A stretch of 64,000 nt of DNA from Cryptosporangium sp044454545 (GCF_044454545.1 NZ_JBITDV010000013.1:1-64000), one strand, 5' to 3'. Numbered from the stretch's first letter, positions 26,321 through 36,079 are shown. Numbers and translations are program-made. Notes: a model not told the origin generated them from the letters alone.

Positions 26321-27303
26321 GCGAGCAGATCGTCACCGAGTTCAGCGAGGCGAGCGCCGAGAGACGGCTCACCCGTCTGCCGCTGGCGCACCTCTCGCTC
26401 GAGCTCGGCCACCTCTACATGGAAGACTTCAAGGCCGGTCCGAAGGCGCTGCGACGGCACTTCGCCGAGGTGGCGCCGTGGGCCGACGCCGCCCGGCGCG
26501 CACTGTCGGCGTCGCTGCCCGACGGCGTGCAGCCCCGGATCAGCACCTGCTACCTCATCGACGACTACTTCGCCCCGTTCGGTACGCCCGCCGACGTGGT
26601 CCCCGAGCTGACGGCGGCCGCGCAGAACAGTGGTCTGACGATCGACTACCTCGCCCGCGAGTCGGCGTGCGCCGAGGTGGGCGGGGTCGCGCCGGCCCGG
26701 CTCACCGCGGAGCGGCTGGTGGCCGAACCGACCCGGAATGCCAACGGGTCACGACCGCATCCGACCGAATCCGGCTGGCTCACGAACGGCGAGCGGTCGC
26801 CGTCGTCCGGCCCGCGCGAGGCGATGGAGGAATCGGCCGGCTGGAAGCCACCGCACGAGACCTCGGCCCGGCGGCACTCGATCTTCGTCGACGTCCAGAT
26901 CTGGGAGGACGATCCGGGTGGCGTCCGGACCTGGTCGTGTCCGTTCCTGGCCTCGGTCTGGCAGCTGCTCCGGCTCGGCCTGTTGCGCGCCGACGGAGGG
27001 CCGGTGCTGGAGCCTCGGCCGACGCCGGATCCGATGCCCGCCTCGTGGGACGCGTTGCCGGGCGTCGTGCGCCTGAACGCGCGGGCGGCACCGTTCGCCG
27101 CGTACCGCACCACCTCCGTGCTCGCACCGCGGTTCCTGCCGATCGAACTCGCGGTCCGCACGATCCTCAGCCAGGTATCGATCCGGCCCGACGTGCTGAG
27201 CGACCTGTCCGGCCGAGGAAGCAAGGACGGGATCCAGTTCCTCGACGAGACCGTCGACCGGATCGAGTACGTGTTCGCCGGTGGAACGGCCCGCCGTCCG
27301 TGA
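26317..27303 (+). CDS. SCO2522-family protein
   Basis: 328 residues from GTG 26317 in a GTGA overlap. It contains TRLPLAHLSLELGHLYMEDF near the start, PRISTCYLIDDYFAPF, and a C-terminal LPIELAVRTILSQVSIRPDVL. I recognise it as the SCO2522 type by sequence and by its neighbours; function unknown. No signal peptide, membrane helix or known catalytic motif. Residues about 145-190 look disordered (Asn/Ser/Pro/Arg rich). Confidence 0.7.
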   Translation: MSEQIVTEFSEASAERRLTRLPLAHLSLELGHLYMEDFKAGPKALRRHFAEVAPWADAARRALSASLPDGVQPRISTCYLIDDYFAPFGTPADVVPELTAAAQNSGLTIDYLARESACAEVGGVAPARLTAERLVAEPTRNANGSRPHPTESGWLTNGERSPSSGPREAMEESAGWKPPHETSARRHSIFVDVQIWEDDPGGVRTWSCPFLASVWQLLRLGLLRADGGPVLEPRPTPDPMPASWDALPGVVRLNARAAPFAAYRTTSVLAPRFLPIELAVRTILSQVSIRPDVLSDLSGRGSKDGIQFLDETVDRIEYVFAGGTARRP

Positions 27304-28238
27304 GCGACGAGGCCATGGCGATCGGCGAGATCCACACCGCGCTGTTGCAGCACTCGGTGGCGCTCCCGAACGAGACCGTCCGGAGGCTCCTGGCGTGGTC
27401 CAGCGACGATCCGGTGCGGGTGTCCGAGCGGCCGCTCACCCGGGCCGTCTCGCCGGTCGTGCTCACCGGAGTGGACTGCGCTCTGCTCACCAGCAAGAAA
27501 TCGGCCCGGGGCATCGGAACCGTGGGGTCCTCGGTCGCCATCGTCGACGGCCGTGTCCTCCAGTCGTCGTCGTTCGTCCGGCTGGTGCGGGTCGAGTCGT
27601 CGCGGCGCTTGCCCTGGTCCTACTACCTGTCTCGTCCGGCCACCGTCGACGTGCAGGGCCGTGCGTCGGACGCCGCCGTCGTCGACGGGTTCGCCGCGGG
27701 TGAGCCGGAGGACGACCGCGGCCTCGACCTCGGTGCGATCAGCACACGCGCGATGGGTCGGGTGACCGGGTCGGCCGAGCTCGACCGGCGACCGCCGTTC
27801 CGGATCCAGCGGAACCGGTTCCGCTGGACGTGGTCCGGTCGCCGCGACGACGGGCGCGCGGGTTCGGTCCGGTTCCGGATGACCGGTGACTTCGAGCGAA
27901 CCGTCCGGCTCGCGGTGGACGGAGTGGACCTCGACGATGTCGTCGACCTGTGCACCGACCTGGCCCTGCACGACTTTCTCCTGACGACGCTGCAGCGGCT
28001 CCTCAACCGCGCGCGGGAGACCGGGTCGCCGCTGGCCGGCCGCTTGCGACCGGCCGTCGAGCAGTTGCTGCACCTCTGGATGCCCGGGGCGCACCTCACT
28101 CCGGCGCTGGCGCCGGTGTGGGCCGGCTTCGAGCGGGACCCCGGGTTCTCGCGGCAGTGGGACGCCTCCGTCAACCGGGTACGTGACCAGATCGCGGTCG
28201 CGACGTTGGCGTTGCTGGAGTCCACCGCCTCCGACTGA
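27300..28238 (+). CDS. SCO2521-family protein
   Basis: 312 residues from GTG 27300, again in a GTGA overlap. Segments such as GEIHTALLQHSVALPNETV and SSSFVRLVRVESSRRLPWSYYLSRP match the uncharacterised SCO2521 type. The protein looks soluble with many short beta strands and a helical C-terminus. Last gene of the cassette; nuoC starts 17 bp later, so the cassette and nuoC onward may share a transcript. Confidence 0.7.
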   Translation: MSDEAMAIGEIHTALLQHSVALPNETVRRLLAWSSDDPVRVSERPLTRAVSPVVLTGVDCALLTSKKSARGIGTVGSSVAIVDGRVLQSSSFVRLVRVESSRRLPWSYYLSRPATVDVQGRASDAAVVDGFAAGEPEDDRGLDLGAISTRAMGRVTGSAELDRRPPFRIQRNRFRWTWSGRRDDGRAGSVRFRMTGDFERTVRLAVDGVDLDDVVDLCTDLALHDFLLTTLQRLLNRARETGSPLAGRLRPAVEQLLHLWMPGAHLTPALAPVWAGFERDPGFSRQWDASVNRVRDQIAVATLALLESTASD

Positions 28239-28255
28239 CCCTACGATCGGGCGTT

Positions 28256-28852
28256 ATGACGCCGGAGGAGATCGGTGCGGCGCTGGGCTTCGGTGAGGTC
28301 TCGGTGTCGGCGGGCGGGACGTTCGCACGGGCCTGCGTCGACGTGCCGGCAGACCGGTGGGTCGACGCGGCGACCGTCGCGCGGGACGAGCTCGGCCTCG
28401 GGTTCTTCGACTGGCTCGGCGGCGTCGACGAGGGCGACGCCGGGTTCGCGGTGGTGACGCACCTGTGGTCGCCCGCCGGGCGGTACGGCCTGTTGCTGCG
28501 GACGGTCGTGGCGCGCGAGACGCCGGTGCTGCCGACGCTGACCGGGGTGTTTCCCGGGGCGGAGTGGCCGGAGCGGGAGACCGCGGAGATGTTCGGGCTC
28601 GCGTTCACCGGCCATCCGAACCCGATCAAGCTGTTGCTACCGGACGAATTCGAGGGCCATCCGCTGCGGAAGGACTTCGTGCTGGCGGCCCGGGTCGCGA
28701 AGGCGTGGCCGGGTGCCAAAGAACCTGGGGAGAGTGAACCCGGCCGCCGCCGCAACCGGGCGCCGGGCGTCCCCGACCCGAACGACTGGGGGCCGGAGGC
28801 GGGCACCCTGCCGCCGGAACGGCCGGCCCGGCGGCCTCGGAAAGAGGGCTGA
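28256..28852 (+). CDS. nuoC: NADH-quinone oxidoreductase subunit C
   Basis: 198 residues. The 30-kDa subunit signature WPERETAEMFGLAFTGHP is clear, followed by EFEGHPLRKDF. It lies in the peripheral arm and normally contacts NuoD, but no nuoD is found: nuoH follows directly with a TGATG overlap. The basic, Pro-rich tail after residue 150 is variable. Confidence 0.92.
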   Translation: MTPEEIGAALGFGEVSVSAGGTFARACVDVPADRWVDAATVARDELGLGFFDWLGGVDEGDAGFAVVTHLWSPAGRYGLLLRTVVARETPVLPTLTGVFPGAEWPERETAEMFGLAFTGHPNPIKLLLPDEFEGHPLRKDFVLAARVAKAWPGAKEPGESEPGRRRNRAPGVPDPNDWGPEAGTLPPERPARRPRKEG

Positions 28853-29805
28853 TGCTCGAGGTGCTTCTGCGGGTCGTCGTGGCGCTCGTCGCGTTCCTGA
28901 CACTGCCCCTGCTCGTCGGGCAGCTCGAGCACAAAGCCATGGCCCACATGCAGGGCCGGCTCGGTCCGATGTACGCGGGTGCGTTCCACGGCTGGGCCCA
29001 GCTGATCGCCGACGGGATCAAGTTCGTCCAGAAAGAAGAGATCGTCCCCGCCGACGCCGACCGTCCGGTCTTCCGGCTGGCACCGGCGGTCAGCCTGCTG
29101 CCGTACCTGTTCGTGTTTCTCGTGCTGCCACTCGGCCCGGACGGCTTGGTGGCGCAGCCGCTGGAGATCGGGCTGTTCCTCGTCCTGGCGATCGTGGGCG
29201 TCGGCGTGGTCGGCGTCCTGATGGCGGCCTGGGCGTCGGCGAACAAGTACGCGCTGCTCGGCGGCGTCCGCGGGGCCGCGCAGCTACTGGGTTACGAGCT
29301 GCCGTTCGTGCTGTCGGCGGCCAGCGTCGCGATGGCCGCGGGTACGCTGAGCCTGCCCGGCATCGTCGAGGCCTGGCACCCGTGGTGGCTGCTCTGGCAG
29401 GCCCCGGCCGCGTTCGTGTTCTTCGCCGCCGGACTGGCCGAGATCCGGCGTCCGCCGTTCGACATGCCGATCGCCGAATCCGAGCTGGTCGCGGGCTATT
29501 TCACCGAGTACACCGGCCTGCGTTTCGCGTTCTTCCTGCTGGCCGAGTACGCCGGCATCGTTGTGGTGTCGGGGCTGACCACCGTGTTGTTCCTCGGCGG
29601 CTGGCGCGGACCGTTCGACGACACGCACCTCGGCTGGCTCTGGACCCTGTTGAAGGTGTTCGCGGTCGCGTTCGTCGTGATCTGGGTGCGGGTGTCGTTC
29701 CCCCGCCTGCGCGAGGACCAGTTGCAACGCTTCTGCTGGCTGTTCCTCGTCCCGCTGGTGCTCGCCCAGCTCGTCCTCACCGCGGTGGTGAAGGTCGCGT
29801 TCTGA
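28852..29805 (+). CDS. nuoH: NADH-quinone oxidoreductase subunit H
   Basis: 317 residues with eight membrane helices. Conserved loops GRLGPMYAGAFHGWAQLIADGIK and EIRRPPFDMPIAESELVAGYFTEY (the subunit's quinone-channel signatures with acidic residues) are intact. NuoH links the peripheral arm to the proton channels. Confidence 0.94.
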   Translation: MLEVLLRVVVALVAFLTLPLLVGQLEHKAMAHMQGRLGPMYAGAFHGWAQLIADGIKFVQKEEIVPADADRPVFRLAPAVSLLPYLFVFLVLPLGPDGLVAQPLEIGLFLVLAIVGVGVVGVLMAAWASANKYALLGGVRGAAQLLGYELPFVLSAASVAMAAGTLSLPGIVEAWHPWWLLWQAPAAFVFFAAGLAEIRRPPFDMPIAESELVAGYFTEYTGLRFAFFLLAEYAGIVVVSGLTTVLFLGGWRGPFDDTHLGWLWTLLKVFAVAFVVIWVRVSFPRLREDQLQRFCWLFLVPLVLAQLVLTAVVKVAF

Positions 29806-29845
29806 AGCGCTTCGCGATCGGCGTCCGACCCGGCAGGATGCACGC

Positions 29846-30406
29846 ATGGGTTTTCCGGGCGCGGGGTTGGCCAAGGGTCTGGCGGTGACGCTGCGGACGC
29901 TGTCGCGCCGAGCGCACACCCATCAGTACCCGGACGTGAAGCCCGACCTCCCGCCGCGCAGCCGCGGAGTGATCGCGCTGCTCGAGGAGAACTGCACGGT
30001 CTGCATGCTGTGCGCCCGTGAGTGCCCCGACTGGTGCATCTACATCGACAGCCACAAGGAGACCGTCGAGACGCCGGGCGCCGCCCGCGCGCGGCAGCGC
30101 AACATGCTCGACCGGTTCGCGATCGACTTCTCGCTCTGCATGTGGTGCGGGATCTGCATCGAGGTCTGCCCGTTCGACGCGCTGTACTGGTCGCCGGAGT
30201 TCGAGTTCGCCGAGTACGACATCCGGGATCTGCTGCACGAGTCCGACCGGCTGCGCGAGTGGATGTGGACGGTGCCGCCGCCGCCCGCCCACGACCCGCT
30301 CGGAGAACCGGCCAAGGAAGTCGTCGCCGCCGATCGGGCGCTGGCTTCGCAACGGGCCGCCGACGCCGCCCGCGACGAGGCGGCCGAGGCTCGTGACGCT
30401 GACTGA
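29846..30406 (+). CDS. nuoI: NADH-quinone oxidoreductase subunit I
   Basis: 186 residues. Two 4Fe-4S motifs: Cys50-53-56-60 and Cys98-101-104-108. NuoI passes electrons through clusters N6a and N6b to NuoB. With no NuoEFG, a ferredoxin could dock near here. The Ala/Asp/Glu-rich tail after residue 145 is an extension. The end overlaps nuoJ by 14 bp. Confidence 0.94.
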   Translation: MGFPGAGLAKGLAVTLRTLSRRAHTHQYPDVKPDLPPRSRGVIALLEENCTVCMLCARECPDWCIYIDSHKETVETPGAARARQRNMLDRFAIDFSLCMWCGICIEVCPFDALYWSPEFEFAEYDIRDLLHESDRLREWMWTVPPPPAHDPLGEPAKEVVAADRALASQRAADAARDEAAEARDAD

Positions 30407-30896
30407 CTGGCTGGTGGCCGCGCTCGGGCTGATCGTCGTGGGCGCCGCGCTGGCAGTGGTGACGACCGCGCACGTCGTGCGGGCCGGGCTCTGGCTGGTG
30501 GTGGCGCTCGGCGGACTCGCCGGCGTCTTCCTGGTGTTGACCGCCGAACTCGTGGCCTGGGTCCAGATGCTGGTCTACGTCGGGGCGGTCGTCGTGTTGC
30601 TGCTGTTCGCGGTCATGCTGACCCGCGCGCCGATCGGCGCCAGCCCGGACCTCGACCGGGCCCGCTGGCCCGCGTTCCTGGTCGGCGCCGGCTCCGCCGC
30701 CGCGTTGATCGTCCTGCTGGTCGACGCCTACCGCTGGTCGTCGATCGAGGTGGACGACGTTGCGCCGGGCACCGCGGAGCAGGTGGGCGCGGAGATCTTC
30801 CGGCAGTGGGTGTTGCCGTTCGAGGTGCTCTCGGTGCTGCTGCTGGCGGCCCTGGTCGGGGCGATCGTGGTCTCCACGCGCAGGGAGAGCCGCTGA
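30393..30896 (+). CDS. nuoJ: NADH-quinone oxidoreductase subunit J
   Basis: 167 residues from GTG 30393, inside the end of nuoI. Five membrane helices; LTAELVAWVQMLVYVGAVVVLLLFAVML is the conserved third-helix region with the pi-bulge Tyr. The stop overlaps the nuoK start. Confidence 0.93.
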   Translation: MTLTDWLVAALGLIVVGAALAVVTTAHVVRAGLWLVVALGGLAGVFLVLTAELVAWVQMLVYVGAVVVLLLFAVMLTRAPIGASPDLDRARWPAFLVGAGSAAALIVLLVDAYRWSSIEVDDVAPGTAEQVGAEIFRQWVLPFEVLSVLLLAALVGAIVVSTRRESR

Positions 30897-31207
30897 TGCA
30901 TCCGGTGGTGCCGTACGTGCTGTCGGCGGTGTTGTTCGGGATCGGGTTGTACGGGGTGCTCGTCCGGCGGAACCTGCTGCTGGTGCTGATGGCCGTCGAG
31001 CTGCTGCTGAACGCCGTCAACCTGGTGCTGGTGACCGCCGACGTGTCGACGGTCGGCGTGCCGAGGAGCGGAAGCGTGTTCGCGCTGTTCGTCATCGTGC
31101 TGGCCGCCGCCGAGGTGGGCGTCGGCCTGGCTCTGATCCTCCAGCTCTACCGCCTGCGCCAGACCGTGGCGGTGGACCGCATCGACAGCGCAGAGGGCAC
31201 CGAGTGA
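30896..31207 (+). CDS. nuoK: NADH-quinone oxidoreductase subunit K
   Basis: 103 residues, three membrane helices. The conserved Glu residues of helices 2 and 3 are seen in LMAVELLLNAVNL and LAAAEVGVGLAL; both are needed for proton transfer. ATG 30896 overlaps the nuoJ stop; an upstream start at 30806 would extend into nuoJ without reason. Confidence 0.94.
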   Translation: MHPVVPYVLSAVLFGIGLYGVLVRRNLLLVLMAVELLLNAVNLVLVTADVSTVGVPRSGSVFALFVIVLAAAEVGVGLALILQLYRLRQTVAVDRIDSAEGTE

Positions 31208-33099
31208 GCGCCGAGGTCGTGCTGGCGGCGGCGCTACCGGGGATCACCGGCGCGGCCGGGCTCGGTGGCCTGCTCGTCCCGGGGCGCCGGTCGGCCGCCG
31301 CTCTCGGAGTGACGACCGCCGGTGCGGCCCTGCTCGCGGCGCTCGCGCTCTGGGCCCGGCTGGGTCTCGCCGATCCGATGCCTCGGCGCTACGCCGACTA
31401 CATCGACGTCACCGACGCGGGCACCCGCCTGGCCGACTTCGGGCCGCTGCAGGTCACCCTCAGCCTGCGCCTGGACACCGCGGCGGCGGTCGTCGCGGTG
31501 ATGGTCTGCGCGATCGCGCTGGCCGTGCAGGTCTACTCGATCGCCTACCTCTCCGACGACGACCGGTACGCCCCGTACGCGGCCCAGGTCTCGCTCTTCA
31601 CCGCAGCGATGCTGCTGGTCGTCGTCAGCGGTGACCTGTTCCTGCTGCTGATCGGCTGGGAGGTGATGGGCCTCTGCTCGTACTTGCTGATCGGGCACGA
31701 CCGGAGCCTCCCGGAAGCCCCCGCCGCCGCGGTCAAGGCGTTCCTGGTCACCCGGGTCGGTGACGTCGGTTTCCTGCTCGGCGTCGTGGTGCTCGGTGTG
31801 GGGGCCGGGTCGTTCCGGATCGCCGACGTCTTGAGCGCCGACCTCAGCGACGGCACCCGCCTGGCCGCCTGCCTGCTCCTGCTGGCCGGGGTGGCCGGGA
31901 AGTCGGCGCAGTTCCCGCTGCACACCTGGCTGCCGGACGCGATGGCCGGCCCGACGCCGATCAGCGCGCTGATCCACGCGGCGACGATGGTCGCGGCCGG
32001 CGTGTACGTCGTGTTCCGGCTGTACCCGCTGTATACGGCGACGCCGGGCGCGTTGGCCGTGCTCGGCGTCCTGGCGGCGGTGACGATGCTGCTGGGTGCG
32101 TGTGCCGCGCTGGCCCAGGACGACCTCAAGCGGGTGCTGGCCTGGTCGACGGTGTCGCAGCTGGCCTACATGACCGGTGGCCTGGCCGTCGGCGGCAGCG
32201 GGGCCGCTCTGCACCACCTGCTGGCCCACGCCGCGTTCAAGGCGCTGCTGTTCCTGGCGGCCGGGGCCGTGATCCACGCGGTGGCGTCGAACTCGATGAC
32301 CCGGATGGGCGGCCTGCGCCGCACGATGCCGCTGACGTTCTGGGCCACCACGATCGGTCTGGCCGCCTTGGCCGGCGTCCCACCGTTCTCCGGGTTCTGG
32401 ACCAAGGAGGGCGTGCTGGGCGCGGCCCGGGAGCAGCAGCACACCTGGACCGGCTGGCTGGTGCTGATGGCCGGCCTGCTCACCACCGCACTGACCGGCG
32501 CGTACGCCGCCCGCCTCTGGCTGCGCACGTTCTTCGGCGACTACCGGGGGAGCGCCACCCCGCACGACCCGCCCGGGCTGATGCGCTGGCCGATCCTGCT
32601 GCTCGCGGTCCCGGCCGCGGTCGGCGGGCTGATCGTCCTCTGGCCGGTCGGCGGCGGGGGCGCGACCTGGTTCCGGTACGTGCGCGCCGACCAGATCGAG
32701 CTGCTCGACCGGCCCGGCGAGTTCACCCCGCACCCGCCGCTGGCGATCATCGCGACCGTGCTCACCGCCCTCGGCGCCGTCGTCGTGTGGTGGCGCTGGC
32801 GCCGGGACACCGCCGCCGACCCCACGACCGGGCTCGGCCCGGCGTTCGCCAACGCCTTCTGGCTCGACGCGGCGCAGAACGCGCTGGTCGTCCGCCCGGT
32901 GGTCATCGCGGCCCGGTGGGCGCGGGCACTAGACGCCCGCGCGATCGGGGGTGCGGTGACCGGCACCGGCCGTGGCGCGATCGCCCTCGGCCGGTTGCTC
33001 GCCGGGGCGCACGCCCGCGGCCTCGGCGGCTACGTGACGACCGCGCTGGCCGGCGGCTTCGTGCTGGCCCTGCTCGCGGTGCTGGGGAGCCGCTGGTGA
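31204..33099 (+). CDS. nuoL: NADH-quinone oxidoreductase subunit L
   Basis: 631 residues from GTG 31204. Antiporter-like proton channel of the membrane arm: LLIGWEVMGLCSYLLIGH carries the conserved Glu of helix 5, SAQFPLHTWLPDAMAGPTP the channel Lys/His region, and the C-terminal lateral helix extension is present. GTGA overlaps on both sides. Confidence 0.94.
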   Translation: MSAEVVLAAALPGITGAAGLGGLLVPGRRSAAALGVTTAGAALLAALALWARLGLADPMPRRYADYIDVTDAGTRLADFGPLQVTLSLRLDTAAAVVAVMVCAIALAVQVYSIAYLSDDDRYAPYAAQVSLFTAAMLLVVVSGDLFLLLIGWEVMGLCSYLLIGHDRSLPEAPAAAVKAFLVTRVGDVGFLLGVVVLGVGAGSFRIADVLSADLSDGTRLAACLLLLAGVAGKSAQFPLHTWLPDAMAGPTPISALIHAATMVAAGVYVVFRLYPLYTATPGALAVLGVLAAVTMLLGACAALAQDDLKRVLAWSTVSQLAYMTGGLAVGGSGAALHHLLAHAAFKALLFLAAGAVIHAVASNSMTRMGGLRRTMPLTFWATTIGLAALAGVPPFSGFWTKEGVLGAAREQQHTWTGWLVLMAGLLTTALTGAYAARLWLRTFFGDYRGSATPHDPPGLMRWPILLLAVPAAVGGLIVLWPVGGGGATWFRYVRADQIELLDRPGEFTPHPPLAIIATVLTALGAVVVWWRWRRDTAADPTTGLGPAFANAFWLDAAQNALVVRPVVIAARWARALDARAIGGAVTGTGRGAIALGRLLAGAHARGLGGYVTTALAGGFVLALLAVLGSRW

Positions 33100-34568
33100 C
33101 CACGCTGATGCTGGCGGTCCTGGTGTTGCCCGCGCTGGGAGCGGTGGCGCTCGCGCTCTGGCCGGCGCGCGCCGATCGGGCGGCGCAGTGGTTCGCGGTT
33201 GGCCTCACCGGCGTGCTGTTCCTGCTGACGCTCACGCTGCTGAACGGGCGTACCCGGGGCATCTGGCACCAGTTCGACGTCGCCTGGATACCGAGCCTGG
33301 ACGTACGCCTGCACCTGGGCGTCGACGGCATCTCCTGGCCGCTGATCGCGCTGACCGGGCTGATCTTCCTGCTGTGCGCCTTGTATTCACTCCGGCACAC
33401 ACCGAACCCGGGGAATCCGCGCAAACTTTTCGCGCTGCTCAGTGCACTGGAATGCGGTGTATTCGGCGTATTCATGGCGCTGGATGCGGTCGTATTCTTC
33501 GTATTCTTCGAGGTCACGCTGCTGCCGATGTTCGCGGTCATCGCGATCTGGGGTGGGCCGGGCCGCCGGGCCGCCGCGCGGCAATTCCTGCTGTACACGC
33601 TGTTCGGCTCGGTCCTGTTGCTGGTCGGTGTGATCGCCGCGACCGTCGGCCGGGGCAGCTCCGACCTGGTCGCCTGGACCGCGTCGGCCAGCCCGATGTC
33701 CGAGCGCGGACAGATCGCGGTGTTCGTCCTCCTGCTGATCGCGTTCGCGGTGAAAAGCCCGCTCTGGCCGCTGCACAGCTGGCTCCCGGACGCCCACACC
33801 GAGGCGCCGACCGTCGGCTCGGTGGTGCTCGCGGCCGTGCTGCTGAAGATGGGTACGTACGGGCTGATCCGGGTGGGTCTCACCGCGGCGCCGGAGGGCG
33901 CGCGGGCGGTCGCGCCGGCCCTGGGCGTGCTCGCGGTCGCCGCGATCGTCGTGGCCGGGCTGGTGTGCCTGGCGATGGGCGAGCTCAAGCGCCTGATCGC
34001 GTACTCCTCGGTCGGTCACATGGGGTTCGTGCTGCTCGGGGTCGCGACGCTGTCCACTCCCGGGTTGCAGGCCGCGCTGTTCGGCAACGTCGCGCACGGC
34101 GTCCTGACCGGGCTGTTGTTCTTTCTCGTCGGGGCGGTCAAGGACCGGTACGGCACCGGTGACCTCGACCGCCTCGGTGGCATCGCCACCGTCTCTCCCT
34201 GGCTCGGCGGTCTGCTGGGGTTCGCCGCCGTCGGCAGCCTCGGGCTGCCCGGCCTGGCCGGGTTCTGGGGAGAGGCGTTCGCGGTCGTGGGTGCGTTCGG
34301 GGTGTCGCCCTGGTTCGAGGTCCTCGGCGTCGTGGCCGCGGTGGGTGCGGCGCTGGCCGCCGCGTACTTCCTCCGTCTGCTGCGGCGCACGACGGTGGGC
34401 CCGCTCGGGTCCGCCGTGATGTCCGGCGCACCCCGTCCGGACGCCGCCGAGCTGGCCGCGTGGGGCCCGCTGGTGGCGCTCGCCTTGGTGCTCGGGCTGG
34501 CGCCCGACCTCCTGCTGTCGCTGACCGCGGGCCCGGTCGAGGCGCTGGTCGCGGTGGTGGGCCGATGA
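33096..34568 (+). CDS. nuoM: NADH-quinone oxidoreductase subunit M
   Basis: 490 residues from GTG 33096. Antiporter-like subunit with FFEVTLLPMFAVIAIWGG (helix 5 Glu) and VKSPLWPLHSWLPDAHTEAP. A stretch at about 33380-33510 uses GTA and TTC-rich codons unlike its neighbours, though the protein remains conserved there. Confidence 0.94.
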   Translation: MTTLMLAVLVLPALGAVALALWPARADRAAQWFAVGLTGVLFLLTLTLLNGRTRGIWHQFDVAWIPSLDVRLHLGVDGISWPLIALTGLIFLLCALYSLRHTPNPGNPRKLFALLSALECGVFGVFMALDAVVFFVFFEVTLLPMFAVIAIWGGPGRRAAARQFLLYTLFGSVLLLVGVIAATVGRGSSDLVAWTASASPMSERGQIAVFVLLLIAFAVKSPLWPLHSWLPDAHTEAPTVGSVVLAAVLLKMGTYGLIRVGLTAAPEGARAVAPALGVLAVAAIVVAGLVCLAMGELKRLIAYSSVGHMGFVLLGVATLSTPGLQAALFGNVAHGVLTGLLFFLVGAVKDRYGTGDLDRLGGIATVSPWLGGLLGFAAVGSLGLPGLAGFWGEAFAVVGAFGVSPWFEVLGVVAAVGAALAAAYFLRLLRRTTVGPLGSAVMSGAPRPDAAELAAWGPLVALALVLGLAPDLLLSLTAGPVEALVAVVGR

Positions 34569-36079
34569 GTGTCCAAAGTGTCGATCACGCGGCGTTGGCG
34601 CCGGTCTACGCGGTCGTCGCGGCGGCCGTGCTGGCGCTGGTCGTCGACCTGATCGTCGGACCGGGCAAACGCGGGGCGGGTGGCCTCCTGCTGGCGGCCG
34701 GTGCGCTGGGTCCGGCCGGGGCGATCGTGGCCGCACTCGTCGTCGGGACCGGTCGGCGGGGAACGTTCTGTACCGGCGGCGGCGTGCTGCCCGGGGACGT
34801 CCGGGTCGGGCCGTCCTGCTCGTTCGTCGTGGACTCGGCGTCGGTGGCGGTGACCGTGTCCGGGGCGGCGCTGGCGCTGGTGGTGCTGGCGCTGTCGGTG
34901 CCGGTCGTGCGGGATCACCCGAAAAGCGACCTCGGCGTGCCGCCGGGCGAGTACGTGTTCCTGCTGCTCTGTTCACTTGCCGGGCTGGTCGTGCTCGGCT
35001 CCGCGCGGGACCTGCTCACGCTGCTCGTCGCGATCGAGACGCTCACGCTGCCGGTGTACGTGCTGGTCGGCCTGCCCCGCCGCCCGGAGTCGGCGGAGGC
35101 CGCGGTGACGTTCTTCGTGACGTCGGTCGTCGCGACCGCGCTGACCCTGCTCGGCATCGGTCTGCTCTACGGCGTCGTCGGGGCCGTGCACCTGGATCGG
35201 ATCGCCGCCGCACTCGGCCAGCGCGGGGACGCCCGTGAGTTGCCGCTGGTCAGTGCCGCAGTCGTGCTGATACTGGCCGGGCTGCTGTTCAAGCTGGCGG
35301 CGGTGCCGTTCCACGCCTGGGCGCCGGCCGCTTACGACGGCGCCCCGGTGCCGATCGCGGCCTGGCTCGGGACCGCGTCCAAGCTGGGCGGCGCCATCGC
35401 GGTGCTGGTCACGGTCGTGATCGCGTTCCGGCCGGTCGCGGACGTCGTCGGGCCGGTGCTGGCGGTGGTCTCGGTCGTGACGATGACGGTCGGCAACCTG
35501 GTCGCGCTCCGGCAGCGCCGGTTGCTGCGCCTGCTGGCCTGGTCATCGGTGGCCCAGACGGGTTACCTGCTGGCGCCGCTGGCCACCGCGGACGGTGACG
35601 TCGCCGGGGTCGCCGGCTTCACGGCGCTCTATCTCGTCGCCGGCGTGGCGACGTTCGCGGCGGTCGTCGCACTCGGGACGCCGGCCCGGCTCGACGACCT
35701 GGCCGGAGCGGCGCGCCGCGCTCCCTGGGCCACCGCCGCCTTCGTGCTCGGGCTCGCCGGGCTGGCCGGCCTCCCGCCCGGGCTGGCCGGGCTCTTCGCG
35801 AAAGTCGTGGTGATCCGGGCCGCGCTCGATTCCTCGGCCGGGTGGCTGGCGGTGGTGATCGGGCTCAACGCGGTGATCGGACTCGCGTACTACGCCCGGG
35901 CGGGCGCCGCCGCGTTCGCCGACGCTCCCGCGGAACCCGCCGCGGCCCGGACGTCCCCCACGTGGGTGGTGACCGGAGCGGTGGCGCTGACGGCGACGGC
36001 GGGCGTGGTGCTCGGTGCCTGGCCGCAGTGGATCCTCGACGCGGCCGGAGCCGTGGCGGATGCACTCAGGGGAGTGTGA
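34565..36079 (+). CDS. nuoN: NADH-quinone oxidoreductase subunit N
   Basis: 504 residues from ATG 34565 in an ATGA overlap. Antiporter-like subunit; LLVAIETLTLPVYVLVGL holds the helix 5 Glu and LLFKLAAVPFHAWAPAAYDGAP the channel Lys. Last nuo gene; about 100 bp separate it from htpX. Confidence 0.94.
   Translation: MSVQSVDHAALAPVYAVVAAAVLALVVDLIVGPGKRGAGGLLLAAGALGPAGAIVAALVVGTGRRGTFCTGGGVLPGDVRVGPSCSFVVDSASVAVTVSGAALALVVLALSVPVVRDHPKSDLGVPPGEYVFLLLCSLAGLVVLGSARDLLTLLVAIETLTLPVYVLVGLPRRPESAEAAVTFFVTSVVATALTLLGIGLLYGVVGAVHLDRIAAALGQRGDARELPLVSAAVVLILAGLLFKLAAVPFHAWAPAAYDGAPVPIAAWLGTASKLGGAIAVLVTVVIAFRPVADVVGPVLAVVSVVTMTVGNLVALRQRRLLRLLAWSSVAQTGYLLAPLATADGDVAGVAGFTALYLVAGVATFAAVVALGTPARLDDLAGAARRAPWATAAFVLGLAGLAGLPPGLAGLFAKVVVIRAALDSSAGWLAVVIGLNAVIGLAYYARAGAAAFADAPAEPAAARTSPTWVVTGAVALTATAGVVLGAWPQWILDAAGAVADALRGV

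Noticed and set aside
31234..32733. 499-codon minus-strand frame opposite nuoL
   Set aside because: Antisense to a fully conserved complex I subunit and compositionally abnormal.
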